Positions 22,601 to 46,625 of a DNA stretch of 64,000 bases are shown in pieces; positions within the stretch are counted from its first letter, which is position 1, and every line of letters begins with the position of its first letter. Below the pieces are notes generated by a model that did not search any database, was not told the DNA's origin, and saw nothing but the letters and a program-made list of their open reading frames with translations. This DNA comes from Pithys albifrons albifrons (lineage: Eukaryota; Chordata; Aves; Passeriformes; Thamnophilidae), in contig NC_092471.1 of the NCBI RefSeq assembly GCF_047495875.1, forward strand, positions 12,359,001 to 12,423,000, in the 5' to 3' direction. The translations under genes were made by a program, and so were the position numbers.

Positions 22601-25466
22601 TTATCCAAGTTTGAATTTGTATAGTAATTTGTAAGCGTTTTTTAGGCAGACTGGGAGATGTAGAATATATGGGGCAGTATTTCAACTAGATGTTATTCTC
22701 AATTATTATTTTCATGCTGTTCAAATGCAAATTGCTTTTAAATCTGACTTCTGCAGTTAATACTAAAAAACTGACCAACCAAAAAAACCCATCATTACCT
22801 GGAACATCATGTAGGAAGGTCACTGACTGGCCTAGCTGGACAAACCCAGTTGAAACCCAAAATTTACAACGGGAGTCTATAAAATGAGTGTGTTTGTGCT
22901 CCAGACTCTAAACTGGAGTTCCTGCTCCCATTCTTGTTTGTTTGATATCAAGTTACTCATGTACAACTGGTCCATGAATCAAAGCCAGCTGAAGAGCCAA
23001 CACTTCCACACACAAAACTGTGGCAACTGAAGACTTGAAGGTTTTTTTGTGTATGTTCCCTGTATTGTTTTTATCAGTCACTGCTTTTATGTTGCTTTGT
23101 TCTTTGGTATATCACGGTTAAATTGATTTGAAATACTTGTGCTGTTCCTTGGAATGGAGAAAAGGGATTTGTTCTGATGGTTCTGATATGCCTACACTTC
23201 CTTACCCTGACTGGAGAAAAGCACATTGTGAAGAAATGCTGTTTTACCAGTAAAATAATTTTCCAAACTTGAATATATTTTGTAAGTTTTTCAAATTGTT
23301 TAAGACCTCTTGTAAGATTAATTTTAAAAAAGAAAAAAAAAAAAAGAAAACCAACCAAAACCCACCTACCTGATATTCTATCTTTTTTAAATTATTATTA
23401 TTAGAAGTTTTCATAGCTTGTTCTTGTGATATTAAAACTGCAAGAAATGCTTTGTGGCTTCCTTATCTTTACTGCTTGTGTTGTAGGTTCTGTTTGTTGC
23501 CATGTGGTGCTGGGGCACTGCAGAACAGGCTGCTGTGAGCCCTGTCAGGGAAAAATGTGTCTGCAGTAATAACCCTGGAGCAAATGCCACACCAGAGACC
23601 TCTCAGACAGTAAATGGTGCTGAGCTGCCTAAAGTAACTATCTCAAGGTGACTTTTCCTTCTAAAATGTACTGAAATTTATGTGCTGTCAAACACATACC
23701 TTGTTGAAGTCAAACAAAATTTGGGCCAGATCATTGGGGTTGTAAATCGATTCACTGAGAACATGTTGTTGTGCCTCTGCTGTTTCTCTGCTAAGAAGAA
23801 ATGAAACACTCAAATAAGGGACACTTCTTAAGATAACTCTGGTGATTTGACATCAAATGACTGATGAACACTTGCTCAGTGTAGACAGCAGCTTTTAGTG
23901 CTGACACTGAAAAGATGCAGATCCTAATGCAAGGTCAAGAGTTTTGTGGAAGCAGGGATTGTTCTAGAAACATACTCTGGAAAAAATGCCAGATGTGTTG
24001 GAAAGTTCTTGCTGTGTTCAAAGGTGTAGATTCCACTGAGGCTTTGCCAGCAGTGGCTCTTGGGAACGATCCTGAGCAAGGCTCCAGCAGCTGCTGCAGT
24101 GGAAAGGTTTGTGAGTGCTGGGAAAAAGAAATCAGAGCCAAACCTGAAGATATTTTTGCAGGTGTGTTGAAAGTAAATCCAGAAATTGTTCCTTCAGAAT
24201 TCCCCCTGGGGTGAAGACAAGAAGAGTTAAGTCTTTCTAGAAAGGCAAGCTCTTCTTTTTGTTCCTAACTGAGAAGAGGAAGGACAGTGATAGCTGGGCT
24301 TATTCCTTCAGAAGGCTGAGTTTAGCAATATAAATAAATTATATTATTATCCTTTGTGTCCCGTGCTTGAACCGACTACAGAGGCTGTGGCTAATTTTGC
24401 CCTACATCAGTAATACAGGTGCCTTAGAATATACTGTTGATGGAAAAAATGTTGCATTCCCGTGGCTAATTTTGTCTTCTTGCAACCAATTTCAGTTCAG
24501 CCCCACTGGGTTTGCAGCTTCATGTTTGTTCAAGATTTCCAACCAGTACACAATGTATTGGATTTATTAAAGCAAACAGAAATGAATGTTGCTGCTGGGC
24601 CTAATACTGATTTATCAAGGTCTCTGTATGGCACAATATGAATTCTTGGTTGTTTCAAGTACTGGAGTGTGTGCTGATGCACTGTGGTGTTACCTTCTTT
24701 ACACATCTGGTTGAACTAACTAAGAACAGGTCAACTCTCATAGATCACAAATTACTACAGTTCACTGAGACCTTGTGGTTCTTTCAGGTGTTGAAAGGCA
24801 CAGATAGAACAGCAGATAATTAGATGTTTAGTGAAGTTACTTGGCTTAGTAGTTTGTTTTGTGGAGTGCAGCATTCCTACTGACCACTTGTTCCTTGGAA
24901 TTGTTCATTAATCTTTATCTGGAAATTATCTCACCCCAAACTCAAACCAAGAAAGCACAGACCATTGACATGGCCAGAACCTCTAAAACCACCCCTGCCT
25001 GCTTAGCTTTTACTGTAAAAAGCATATGCTGTATGTTGGTTTAATCTTAAGGTTTAACTAGTACAAAGATACTCTTGGAGTTACATGTCTCTGTGTGTGA
25101 AAGGATGTTTTTGATGGCATTAGAAGTCCGTGTGTATTGGCCAAGCCACAGTACTGGTGTTCCTCATGGGAACAACTTCAGTTTCTAAGCTCTTCTTGTT
25201 TTGATAAATGCTTCCATGTCAGCCAAAACCATCTTGCTTCAACAGAACAAGACCTGGCCCGTCCAGTCCATGGCACAGCAGTCAGTGCTCCAGAGTGACA
25301 GCAGGGAGCATCCTACAGCAGGAATGGACCTGCTTTCAGATCTGCGAAATGCTGCTGGCACCCACAGCTTTGTGGCCAGATAACAAGGTGGAATACAGAT
25401 TTTAAAGAAAAATATGTAAAACTAAGATCTAAAGATGATTGATGAGAGATGTCTCTGTACATATGT
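22601..25466. other. Gene-free interval between NXT2 and KCNE5
   Basis: AT-rich with an A-rich run near 23327-23350. The 99-codon plus-strand frame at 23.9-24.2 kb matches nothing I know. Part of this interval could belong to longer NXT2 or KCNE5 3' UTRs, since the two genes converge. Confidence 0.5.
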
Positions 25467-25785
25467 AATCACAGAATGGCTTGGTTTGAAAGGGACCTTA
25501 AAGATTATGTAGTTCCAAGCCCTTGCCCTGGGCAGGGATGCTGCCCACCAGATCAGGTGGTCCAGGGCCCCATCCTTGAACACTTCCAGGGATGGGGCAT
25601 CCACAACCTCTCTGGGCAACCCATTCCGGTGCCTCACCACCCTCACAGTGAAGAATTTCATCCTAAAAGCACATATGAACCTCTCAGTTTAAAACTGCTC
25701 CCCTTTGTCCTATCGCTACCACCCGTGTCAAAACTCCCTTTCCTTTTCTTAAGCCCCCTTTAGGTACTCAAAGGCCGCAGTACGT
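25467..25785 (-). mobile_element. Older CR1 LINE fragment
   Basis: Minus-oriented. It begins at AATCACAGAATGGCTTGG, passes CACTTCCAGGGATGGGGCAT, and ends around the CCCCTTTAGGTACTCAAAGG-type segment typical of older CR1 subfamilies. It lies just downstream of the KCNE5 minisatellite region. Confidence 0.85.
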
Positions 25786-25877
25786 AATGCAGGCATTTAT
25801 TGTAGCAAAGCAATGCAAACAACTCCAAAGAGTTGTAGGAGAGCTGTCACCATAGACGAGCCTGGAGCGCTGGGCAA

Positions 25878-26115
25878 GCCGCTACGCCGGAGCGATGCGT
25901 GTCTATCCCGGGCGGGACGGACCCTCCTGCCATCCCGGTCACGGTCACAGCCGCTACCCCGGAGCGATCTGTGTCTATCCCGGGCGGGACGGACACTCCT
26001 GCCGGCCCGGCACGGTCACAGCCGCTGCCCAGGAGCGATCCGTGTCTCATCCGGGCGGGACGGACCCTCCTGCCTGCCCGGCCCGACGCGGTTACGGTCG
26101 CGGTCACGGTCAGAG
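25878..26115. repeat. Minisatellite, ~72-bp GC-rich unit, about 3 copies, abutting the KCNE5 stop
   Basis: Units begin with GCCGCT at 25878, 25950 and 26021, with the next GCCGCT at 26115. Each has GGAGCGAT, then a CGGGCGGGACGGAC-type core and a CGGTCACGGTCA tail. Spacings are 72, 71 and 94 bp, the last expanded by extra GGTCACGGT-like triplets. The KCNE5 stop at 26110-26112 falls in the tail of the last unit. Confidence 0.85.
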
Positions 26116-26418
26116 CCGCTGCCCGTCGGGGCCGTCCTCCCCGGCCGCCCGCCCCGCGCCGCCGCGGCCCCAGTCCCGCTCGATGTACAGGTGGTAGGGG
26201 TCGTGCTTGGACTCCATCTTCCGCGAGCGGGTGTACGCCAGGATGAGCCCCCCGGCCAGGCAGCCGTAGAAGATCATGATGAGCAGGATGTACAGCGAGC
26301 CGTCCGCGCCGGGGCCCGGCGGCGCCGCGCTGGAGTTGGCGTTGCGGCGCGGGTCCCGCAGCTCCCGCAGCACCGCGCCCAGCAGCGCCCGCAGCCGCCG
26401 CGCATCGCTACAGTTCAT
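26110..26418 (-). CDS. KCNE5: KCNE5, voltage-gated K+ channel beta subunit (single coding exon, 102 aa)
   Basis: This encodes a single-pass KCNE (MinK-related) accessory subunit that modulates KCNQ1-type and other voltage-gated potassium channels at the plasma membrane. ATG is at 26418-26416 on the minus strand and TGA at 26112-26110. The N-terminus begins MNCSDARRLRALL, close to mammalian KCNE5. There are potential N-glycosylation sequons at Asn2 (NCS) and Asn28 (NSS). The membrane segment at residues 41-62 is SLYILLIMIFYGCLAGGLIL followed by AYTRSRK. The juxtamembrane tail has the KCNE-type motif DPYHLYIERDW at about 73-83. The protein then ends after about 19 Gly/Ala/Asp-rich residues, making it shorter than human KCNE5 (about 142 aa from memory). 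The reading frame is open upstream of the chosen ATG but contains no earlier ATG. The intronless CDS, CpG-rich setting and NXT2-ACSL4 neighbours all agree. Confidence 0.94.
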   Translation of the reverse strand: MNCSDARRLRALLGAVLRELRDPRRNANSSAAPPGPGADGSLYILLIMIFYGCLAGGLILAYTRSRKMESKHDPYHLYIERDWGRGGAGRAAGEDGPDGQRL

Positions 26419-26610
26419 CGCGGCACCCGCGGGAGGCGGAGCCGCCGCGCAGCTCCCTGGGCCCCTGCGAGGAAGCAGTGAGAGTCGGGAACACCTTGGG
26501 GAGCCGGGGAATAGATCGCCTGAGAGGCTCCCCGAGGGACAGGTGCGAGATGTGCCCTGTGCGGGAAATGCAGGTCTGCCAAAATAAGGGCGGGAAGCGG
26601 CTGGTTCTGG

Positions 26611-26845
26611 GCATAGAATCACGGAATGTTTGGGTTGGAAGGGATCTTAAGGATCATCCAGTTCAAATGCCGTGGGCAAGGATACTTTCCACCTGTCCAC
26701 CTTTCTCCGAGCCCATCCTGCCTGGCCTCGAGCGCTTCCAGGGATGCAGCAGCCACAAGCTTCTCTGGGCGACCTGTGCCACCACCCTCATAGCAATGAA
26801 TTTCTTCCTAACACCCAGTCCAAATCTCTCTTACACCAGAGCTGT
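26611..26845 (-). mobile_element. Older CR1 LINE fragment upstream of KCNE5
   Basis: Minus-oriented. It has the 3' end ATAGAATCACGGAATGTTTG, then GGAAGGGATCTTAAGGATCA and a diverged TTCCAGGGATGCAGCAGCC. It sits about 190 bp upstream of the KCNE5 start. Confidence 0.85.
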
Positions 26846-29800
26846 CACCCGGTGAGTGCCCCGCTGACAAAGCGACAGCAATCAATAGCAATGAGCCCCG
26901 GGAGGCTCCCAGAGCAGGTCTGCTTTCCAAGGGCGTGGGGCAGAGAAAAGCATGGAAGTGCCGGAGGGAAAAGTGGTGGGATACAGGAGCTTCAGCAGCA
27001 TCAGCTGTGATGGTCAGATACCCAGAGGCAGAATTAATGGGAGTCATTAAGACAACTGGCAATCAGCTGAAGAGCAGAAAGGCCTGTAAAGCCCTGAATG
27101 TTTAAACAGGTGGGCTCTGGGTGGTTCCCAGTCTGGCTGTGCTGGAGAGGGTCCTGAGACTGCAACAGACAGATGAGTTTCCTTCTTTTTTTTTTCCCCT
27201 CCCAGAGCTCTGTGCCCATAGTTATGGAGTTTTTTTGAAATTATGTGAGTGCTCTCAGGGCCTCAAATTTTTCCCTGAGAGGGTTTGGGAAGTAATTGCC
27301 ATAAACTGTAATAGGGAGGTGGGACAGGTGTTGTATTCTTTGTATGGGGACAGAAGGGCCCCAGTTTAATGACCCTGATTAGATTTCCTAGAAACGGGCT
27401 CGCAGGGAGAGACTGTGTTTGCTTCAACTTAAAAGAGAGAAAGTAGGGCAGGGCAGCTCTAGGGAACAGTGATCCATTCTTGGTGTTCGCTCCCTGGGGG
27501 AGCACCATCAGTAACAGGCTGATCTATATCCAACGGGAAAGGGTTAGGTAAGTTGTTTAAAACAAATAAAAACCCTGGAAACATCTCCCAGGGCTGGGAC
27601 TTTTGGTAAGTGCTGGAACAATGTGTGGCCTCACTCCCTGAAGTTGTAGTTGCAACAGACGTGTGTCAGAAGTTGTCCAGTGCTGTTCAAGTCCAAGTGC
27701 TGATAGTCCTTTATCTGTGTTTTTAAAAAGTAAAACCCATATGACATCTTTTTGCTTTAGCATTTTAATGATACGAGGTCATGTCTTGAAGTGAAGGGTA
27801 TTCCTGCTCAGGGTCTGAATGTTGTGAGGTAAAGGAGAAAAATGTGGTGGGCAAACTTCTGTAACAGGAGACATTGAGGGTCAATGCAGAACAAGCGCGT
27901 GTAGCAAGCACATAAGTGACCTCTGACATCTCTTAGTGTTCATCATTCACCAGGTTATTGGTGTTTCAGAAAGGGAGAACAAGGGGAAAATGCAGCAGCT
28001 CATGGGGTGGTCTTGGTTGTGGGGTACTTTTTTGGTTCTTTTTTTTTTTTGTTTTTTGTTGTTTGGGGCTTTTTTTTTAAGTTATTTTTTGCTTTAAAAG
28101 CACAGGTAAGGATCAGACACTGTGCCCAGAGCTCTGTTTGTCTAAATTAATTAGCACTGGTCTAATGCCAAGACTACATGCTTTCACCTAAAGACTCTTT
28201 TGGACAAATTAGCTGTGATAATCAGGTTCATTAAAACTCTGTGTCAATATAGAATGGTTTTGGTTTCCTTCAAAACATGTCTTTCCCCAATAAAGCTGTA
28301 GCAAAAAGCAAGACTCTACCTATTACAGCTCCCAGTAGCAAAGCAATAGTGCAAACATCATCCCATTTCTGTCAGAACTCGCTTGTATCAAATTATGTGA
28401 AAATGACAGACCAAGTACAGATTTGTATTTAGTAGAGTCAGTCCTGTTTCTCTGTGGCTGACACAATCCTATCGTATTAAAAAGCAATCACTACTCTACT
28501 TTGCAGCAGAACTTGAGTTAACTGGAAATGTGGGGCGTTGTTTTTTTTCTGTTGATCTGGGTAAGTTCACAGAGTTTTACTCTGCATTGTTTGCAATTCC
28601 ACATAAGCAGTGACTGCAAGTTTTACTGACTGCATTTTGTAAATCACCTTGCACCTTATGCAAAAGCAACACCAGATTTATTTAAGCTTCCAAGTGTGTA
28701 AATTTTCGCCTCCAAAACGGAAATTGATTTACTCTCATGTAAATAGACCCATTGGGCAGACTCAGTAAAAGAAAAAAACCCAAACAGAGCCAAGAAACAA
28801 AACCAAAAACTCCAAAACACCAAAAAGAAACACATAAGGAGAATTTATTTCTTGTTTTGTATGAATTGTATAACATCACTAATTCTCATTAGAATACAGC
28901 ATATTTATTTGAAACTATAGTTCTGGGATGTGGCAGTTTTGGGAGGGGTCTTGACTGAAAATGAGTGCCCATGTTCTGAACTCGTGTTCTGCTCCTTTTG
29001 TAGCGTGGCAGTGTTTGGTGGCACTGCAGGTCAGCACTGGTGCAGGCAGAGCTCTGCATCACATCGTGCTCCAAGTGTTATCATGGGCACTGCACTTGCA
29101 CTGGGTGGTTAAACACCACCTCACCTGCTCCTGAGGGAATAACCTGTTACTGTCCATGTTTAGACTTTTTTCCCCTTGCAAGCCATTTGGTGACACCTGT
29201 TACTCACAGCATCCCTGCTGTGCTGTGCACAGGGACCAGCCCCTGCCCAAGGCACTGTGCCAAAACTGTTACCCAAAGGCCTTTCTTTCAACTTCAGTGA
29301 CTCTGAGGCTCTGAAGACTTTCAGTGGCAGAGAACTTGGGAAACTAGTTCAGTATTTAGCAAGGAATTGTTTTAAAGTCCTGTGTTTCTTCTAAAATGTC
29401 AGATCATGAACGTGACTGTGTAAACTTACACAGTTCCCCCTTTCCATAGCAATGGAAAGGCTCTTTGTGCCTTTGTTGGGGTAACGTTGCATGAAGGTTA
29501 ATCATCTCTTGTCATGTGCCATTCCCTCTTCAGACCTCTTCTGCTATGATCTTTTGTCATAGATGAAGCTTTCCAGTCCCACTGTTATGGCAGTTGTGCT
29601 CTGTCTTTGTCTCCAGATACCCCATGTTTTTTAAGGCAGGAGGCCTAAATACAACCCTACACGGGATATACCCAAGCTGGATTTTGTTTCTCTTTAGACT
29701 TGTTTCTTGGACTTAAGAAGATAATTTTAAATTCTCAACCTTCTTTCTGAAGAACTTTCAGCTACTCTGAGCATTCTGGAACCTTCCCATGTAGTACCTG

Positions 29801-30449
29801 AACCTCTCCCTCACACTTCAGTCCCATGTTCTGTGTCCTTTCAGCCCAGCTCATGCAGCATCTGTAACTGTCACATAATGGTGTTACAGCAATTTACCAT
29901 CACTTCACCTGCATCCTTGTTCCTTATTCTTAATGGCAAGAATTACACATTCTTGCTCATCCTCTCTTACTTCTCCACAAGCTGTGTCACAAAATGGATT
30001 TAAATTCATTACAACAAAGGATAAAGTTCTTTCCAAACTGCAGGTTATTTTATTTGCAAATAACCCCTGTATTTGACTGAGGGCAGCCTGATGTAAACTG
30101 TCCCCTTCTCCAAACAGGCTTGAAGAGCTGATGGTGCATCAAGTTGTCTTTTGCAGCACATCCACATTAAGTTAATTCCTTAAAAAGAAAAACTAGGTCC
30201 ACTGGAGGCTTTGTTTTTAATATCTGTAGCATGTACTCACTGCTGCTTCTTTTGAGAAGTCCTTCTAAGGTAGGCTCAGTTTCAGACAGAACGTGAGGCA
30301 CAGAACAGTAACTAGAGACAACTTGTGCAATATAAAAACATCTTCCAGAACACAAACTTGTTGAACCACTTAAGTTGTATTCCACTTTTGAAATGTTAAC
30401 ATTGTGTATGTATATTTTTTTAAAAAATAGCAATCCTTAGTCAACCAAG
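26846..30449. other. Gene-free interval between KCNE5 and ACSL4
   Basis: No coding exon is recognised. It probably includes KCNE5 upstream DNA and may include the distal ACSL4 3' UTR. Confidence 0.5.
28025..28095. repeat. T-rich low-complexity tract
   Basis: Several T8-T10 runs are broken by GG and G, between KCNE5 and the ACSL4 3' end. Confidence 0.8.
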
Positions 30450-32643
30450 ACACAGAAGATAAAATACATTTAATATAAATACATTCATGGCTTAAAAAAA
30501 TTCGTCTTACAACTCCTTACAGACTCAAGTACAAGAATCTTTCTTATATGTACTTCACTTTTGTGATGCCAACAGGCTGACTAAATGCTATTTCATAGTG
30601 ACCATTTTTAACATGGAACACTTGGCAACCTGGCTCCAGGGCCAAGTGATTTTAGAAGTTGCTACTGATATGGGAAATATTTCCTGTTGTCATAAACCAA
30701 CTGTATGTGTCTTAAAAAAACATTAATTTTTTTAGAAAAGCTATTTCCTCGTTCCTTTTAGTGACCCTTGTAGTTCCATGCACAACTAGAAACAGTCAGC
30801 TTTCTACACCAGATTTTCTTTTTGTCTTTCCCCTCAGGGTTCCTGGGACATGAGCTGGCAGTGTTCTGGTCTAGGCAGAGAAAGTTATGCATGCTTAAGT
30901 TTCAAGTTGGTCCCCAGGAGAAGGGATTATTTAGTTGAAGAATATATAAGCATGATTTATTTTTACCAAAGTCTGTTTTAACTGGAAAAAAAAGAAAAAT
31001 ATACATACATGCAATGAAAGAAAAACTTGCCCGGAAATTGCAAGCTCTTGTGTTCAAGAAGCATTGTACAAAATCTTTTACTTTCTGTACAGTGACAATA
31101 CCAAATAGTTTTTCTTTTGAACCATCATATACACAACACAAATATTATGAATAGAAATCTATATATACTTTCAACTGAATTTGTAGTATGTAGCAGTTGA
31201 GGGCCACAGCTGTACAAAATGTGAGCAACATATATAAAACAATTAAGAAAGTGCAAAGTAGAACAGTATCAAGAGCCTCCACTTTTTACAGCACTTATGG
31301 TTCAAGTGTGAAGAGCTGGTAGGGATGCAGGAGCTCAGTTACAATTCTAAAGAAGACAGTACAGGATTCGGCACAAAAAATGATGAAGGATTATTAAATT
31401 ATATCTTCCCACCCCTTCACATCTATGACTTCCAGTTAATAAGAGAACATTTTTTATCATAAATTTCTGTAAAGAGTGATTTGTCCCTTTTTACAACTTC
31501 CATAAAACAAAAGAATCCCTGGCCATAAACTAGTTTTCTGTAAGTAAAACAACACTAGACAGGGAGGCTACTGTTTGTTTCTGGTTATGTTTACCATAGT
31601 TAAAAGGTGAACAGAAATAGCTTTCCATAAAGCAAATACAGACATTTAAGGCCTGATCCTCTAAATTCTCTACAGGTGACCTGTATCATTATCCATATCT
31701 ATGTGAAGGTCTAGAGGATCAGTGTCTTGAAAACAAAACCACCTCTCGATAAAACCCACCAAAAGTCCTCCACGTTTCAAGTCTGTTTAGAGATCAGCAC
31801 CCTCAGTGTCACTGCTGTTTGCCCATCAAGATGCACATTCTGTATTCAGGCACTGCTTTCCCACCAGCACCCCCTGCAGCAGCACAAGTCTTTGTTTTCT
31901 TCTACCTTGTGTCCCTGGGGAAGGCTCTGCTTGAATTAAAATATAGTGGGGCAAGTAAAATCTGTTTGAGGAGCTGAAATAGTTCCATGCTCTTAAATGA
32001 AATTTCATATAACTTGTTTTTAGAAAGCTTTTCAGTTCACCTTTATGTCAGTAAATGTATTTTATATTCTTTTGTAGGCACTGTAAATAATCAAGATACT
32101 GATGTGCAGAAGGACCCATCCATTCCCAAGCAGTGTCCTATTACTGATCTCTATCAAGTCCTTGACTAATGTTGTTTTCTTGGTTTTGTTTTTAAATGGA
32201 GAAGGGTAGACATTAGGTACTCCTTTTTCTGCCTTCACTAAGTGGCTTATTATGACAGAAGAATAACCACAATCACATTATTTATACCTCTTTGAAACAC
32301 AGACCATACTTCAGTGTGAGTTGAACAGAAGTTGCAAGCAGTCTGAATGTGCTAGAGAAACAATAATAATAAAATTACCTGGTCATTCTGCTTCACATAG
32401 CGATGTCTGTCTCAAAACTGGAGATTATCACATCAAACTCCATGAAGACCATCAGTATCTAATCTGCTAATAACTAAGAACCTGGAGTCTAAAATATTCT
32501 CTGTTTTACTCGATAGAGGTTATAGAAACAGTTGTCCATTTGGTGTGTTTTTTGAATGTGTGATATCTACAGTATACACAGACATCCAAAACTGAGGCAT
32601 GAGAAGAACCATCTGCACAAACTGCCTGCTCAGCAGAGCCTGG
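30450..32643 (-). other. ACSL4: Probable ACSL4 3' UTR
   Basis: AT-rich sequence with no gene-like frame on either strand lies directly downstream of the ACSL4 stop. A minus-strand AATAAA (TTTATT on the plus strand) is at 30956-30961 and an ATTAAA (TTTAAT) at 30469-30474. A long UTR is usual for mammalian ACSL4. The end given is a guess from these signals. Confidence 0.4.
30956..30961 (-). promoter_or_regulatory. Candidate ACSL4 poly(A) signal AATAAA (minus strand)
   Basis: TTTATT on the plus strand reads AATAAA on the coding strand, about 1.7 kb beyond the stop codon. Another lies at 30049-30054. Which is used cannot be decided from sequence. Confidence 0.3.
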
Positions 32644-45143
<12,500 letters not shown>

Positions 45144-46200
45144 TGTGGGGGTTTGAAAAAGAAACTTCCTTAAGGAGATCTGAAGCAGCAAGAGCAAAGC
45201 AGCAGCGCAGAGGGGCAGAGGAGAGGCAGCAGCACGTGAAGGGAGGGAGTTCTGAGGCACAGCAGCTGCCAAGAGTTTAGTAACCTTTGTGAGCCAACAG
45301 TGGGTGCCTGCGGGCGGAGACCAGTGCCAAGCAGAGAGCAGGAAAAAAAAAGAAAAATAATTGAATTAGTAATATTATAGTCAGTTAGTTAGTTTTAGTC
45401 CTTCTAAGAGTTCACTTCAAAAGCATCAAACCAGAGCAGGCTGCAGTAGGCAATGTAAGGGGCCTGTGCCCTGCACACACAGCACTGCACTGCTCCAGGC
45501 ACGGAGGGTGGCCAATCTTTTCCACACGTGTTTCTTGCAGCCACAAACCTTTACTTATGACAGACTTTTCCCCACTGTCTCTGAATAGTTCAGGGATGTT
45601 GAGGTTAATTCTGTCCTTCACATCAAAATATTGTGATTAAGCTACTTGAGTAATGCCACAAATGCGTAATTATGGGAAAAGTCAATGCTTGTTTTTCCCT
45701 AAATATTTGTACTACAGAGAAAAGATACAGTAGATTGCTTTACTGCTTTTCAAAATACTCTATCACCTTACATTCATGTATTGAAATGTACCTTCATAGA
45801 GTCCTTAGAAGTCTACATGTTGTAATCTAAAAACTATATAATATTCCAAAACTGCTTTATTAACTGTGCCCCAGCAACTGCCTTCCTAGTATCTTACTTT
45901 TCAGTGATGAATGTCAGTCTTGGAAAGGGATTACACAGATTTGCTTTTCCAGCTCCAAAAACTACTTTAATATGTCCATTTCAAGCTCCAGGTATGGAAA
46001 ATGGAATTACATTTGACCAATTTAATTGAATTTTAAAAAGCCACCACAATTTGGTAAGATTTTGTCTGTATGCCAGAAATGTTTCCTCATTAAGGAGAAC
46101 TGGACCTGAATAAAGACTGAAGGGCAGTGAGAGAAAAACAGAAGCATCACAGCAAGCCAGTCCTGGCCAGAGCACTGGCCTGTCCCTGGTTTGCACTGGC
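45144..46200 (-). other. ACSL4: ACSL4 5' flank of the first coding exon
   Basis: About 45144-45310 is probably 5' UTR in the same exon. A possible acceptor is CCGCCCGCAG on the minus strand at about 45308-45317, implying one or more non-coding exons further upstream, as in mammals. The rest is AT-rich with no signal I can fix. Confidence 0.4.
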
Positions 46201-46625
46201 ATGTGAAGAGATGGAGGTTGCCACCCTCACCTGGCTGACACACAGACATGGCCTGCCAACACCTCACCCTCACCTGGCTGGCACAATAGACATGGCCTGC
46301 CAACACACCACCCTCACCTGGCTGGCACAATAGACATGGCCTGCCAACACACCACCCTCACCTGGCTGGCACAGAGACATGGGCTGCGAACACCTCACCC
46401 TCACCTGGCTGGCACAATAGACATGGCCTGCCAACACCTCACCCTCACCTGGCTGGCACAATAGACATGGCCTGCTAACATGTCACCCTCACGTGGCTGG
46501 CACACAGACACGGCCTGCCAACACCTCACCCTCACCTGGCTGGCACAGAGACATGGCCTGCTAACATGTCACCCTCACGTGTCTGGCACACAGACATGGC
46601 CTGCCAACATGTCACCCACGCTGCC
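46201..46625. repeat. Minisatellite, 43/44-bp unit, about 9-10 copies
   Basis: Unit anchors GACATGG (with minor variants) recur at 46245, 46289, 46333, 46376, 46420, 46464, 46507, 46550 and 46593. Each unit carries CACCCTCACCTGGCTGGCAC or a close variant (some have CACGTG in place of CACCTG). A partial unit precedes the first. The array lies about 1.1 kb upstream of the ACSL4 first coding exon. Confidence 0.95.

Larger units (their letters stand above)
25860..26560. promoter_or_regulatory. CpG-rich island over KCNE5
   Basis: GC- and CpG-dense sequence spans the KCNE5 coding exon, its 5' side and the downstream minisatellite. CR1 fragments bound it on both sides (ending near 25785 and starting at 26611). 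The promoter of the minus-strand gene probably lies in 26420-26560. Confidence 0.65.

Noticed and set aside
26419..26622. 68-residue N-terminal extension of KCNE5
   Set aside because: The upstream frame begins with GTG inside a CR1 fragment. MNCSDARRL matches the family N-terminus, so the ATG at 26418 is the start.
45144..45272. In-frame 43-residue N-terminal extension of ACSL4
   Set aside because: The frame is open upstream, but the apparent start at 45272 is TTG, not ATG, and the sequence is unlike any ACSL4 leader I know. It is treated as 5' UTR.
46201..46625. CRISPR-like array
   Set aside because: The 43/44-bp units are repeated throughout with no unique spacers, in a vertebrate genome; it is a minisatellite.
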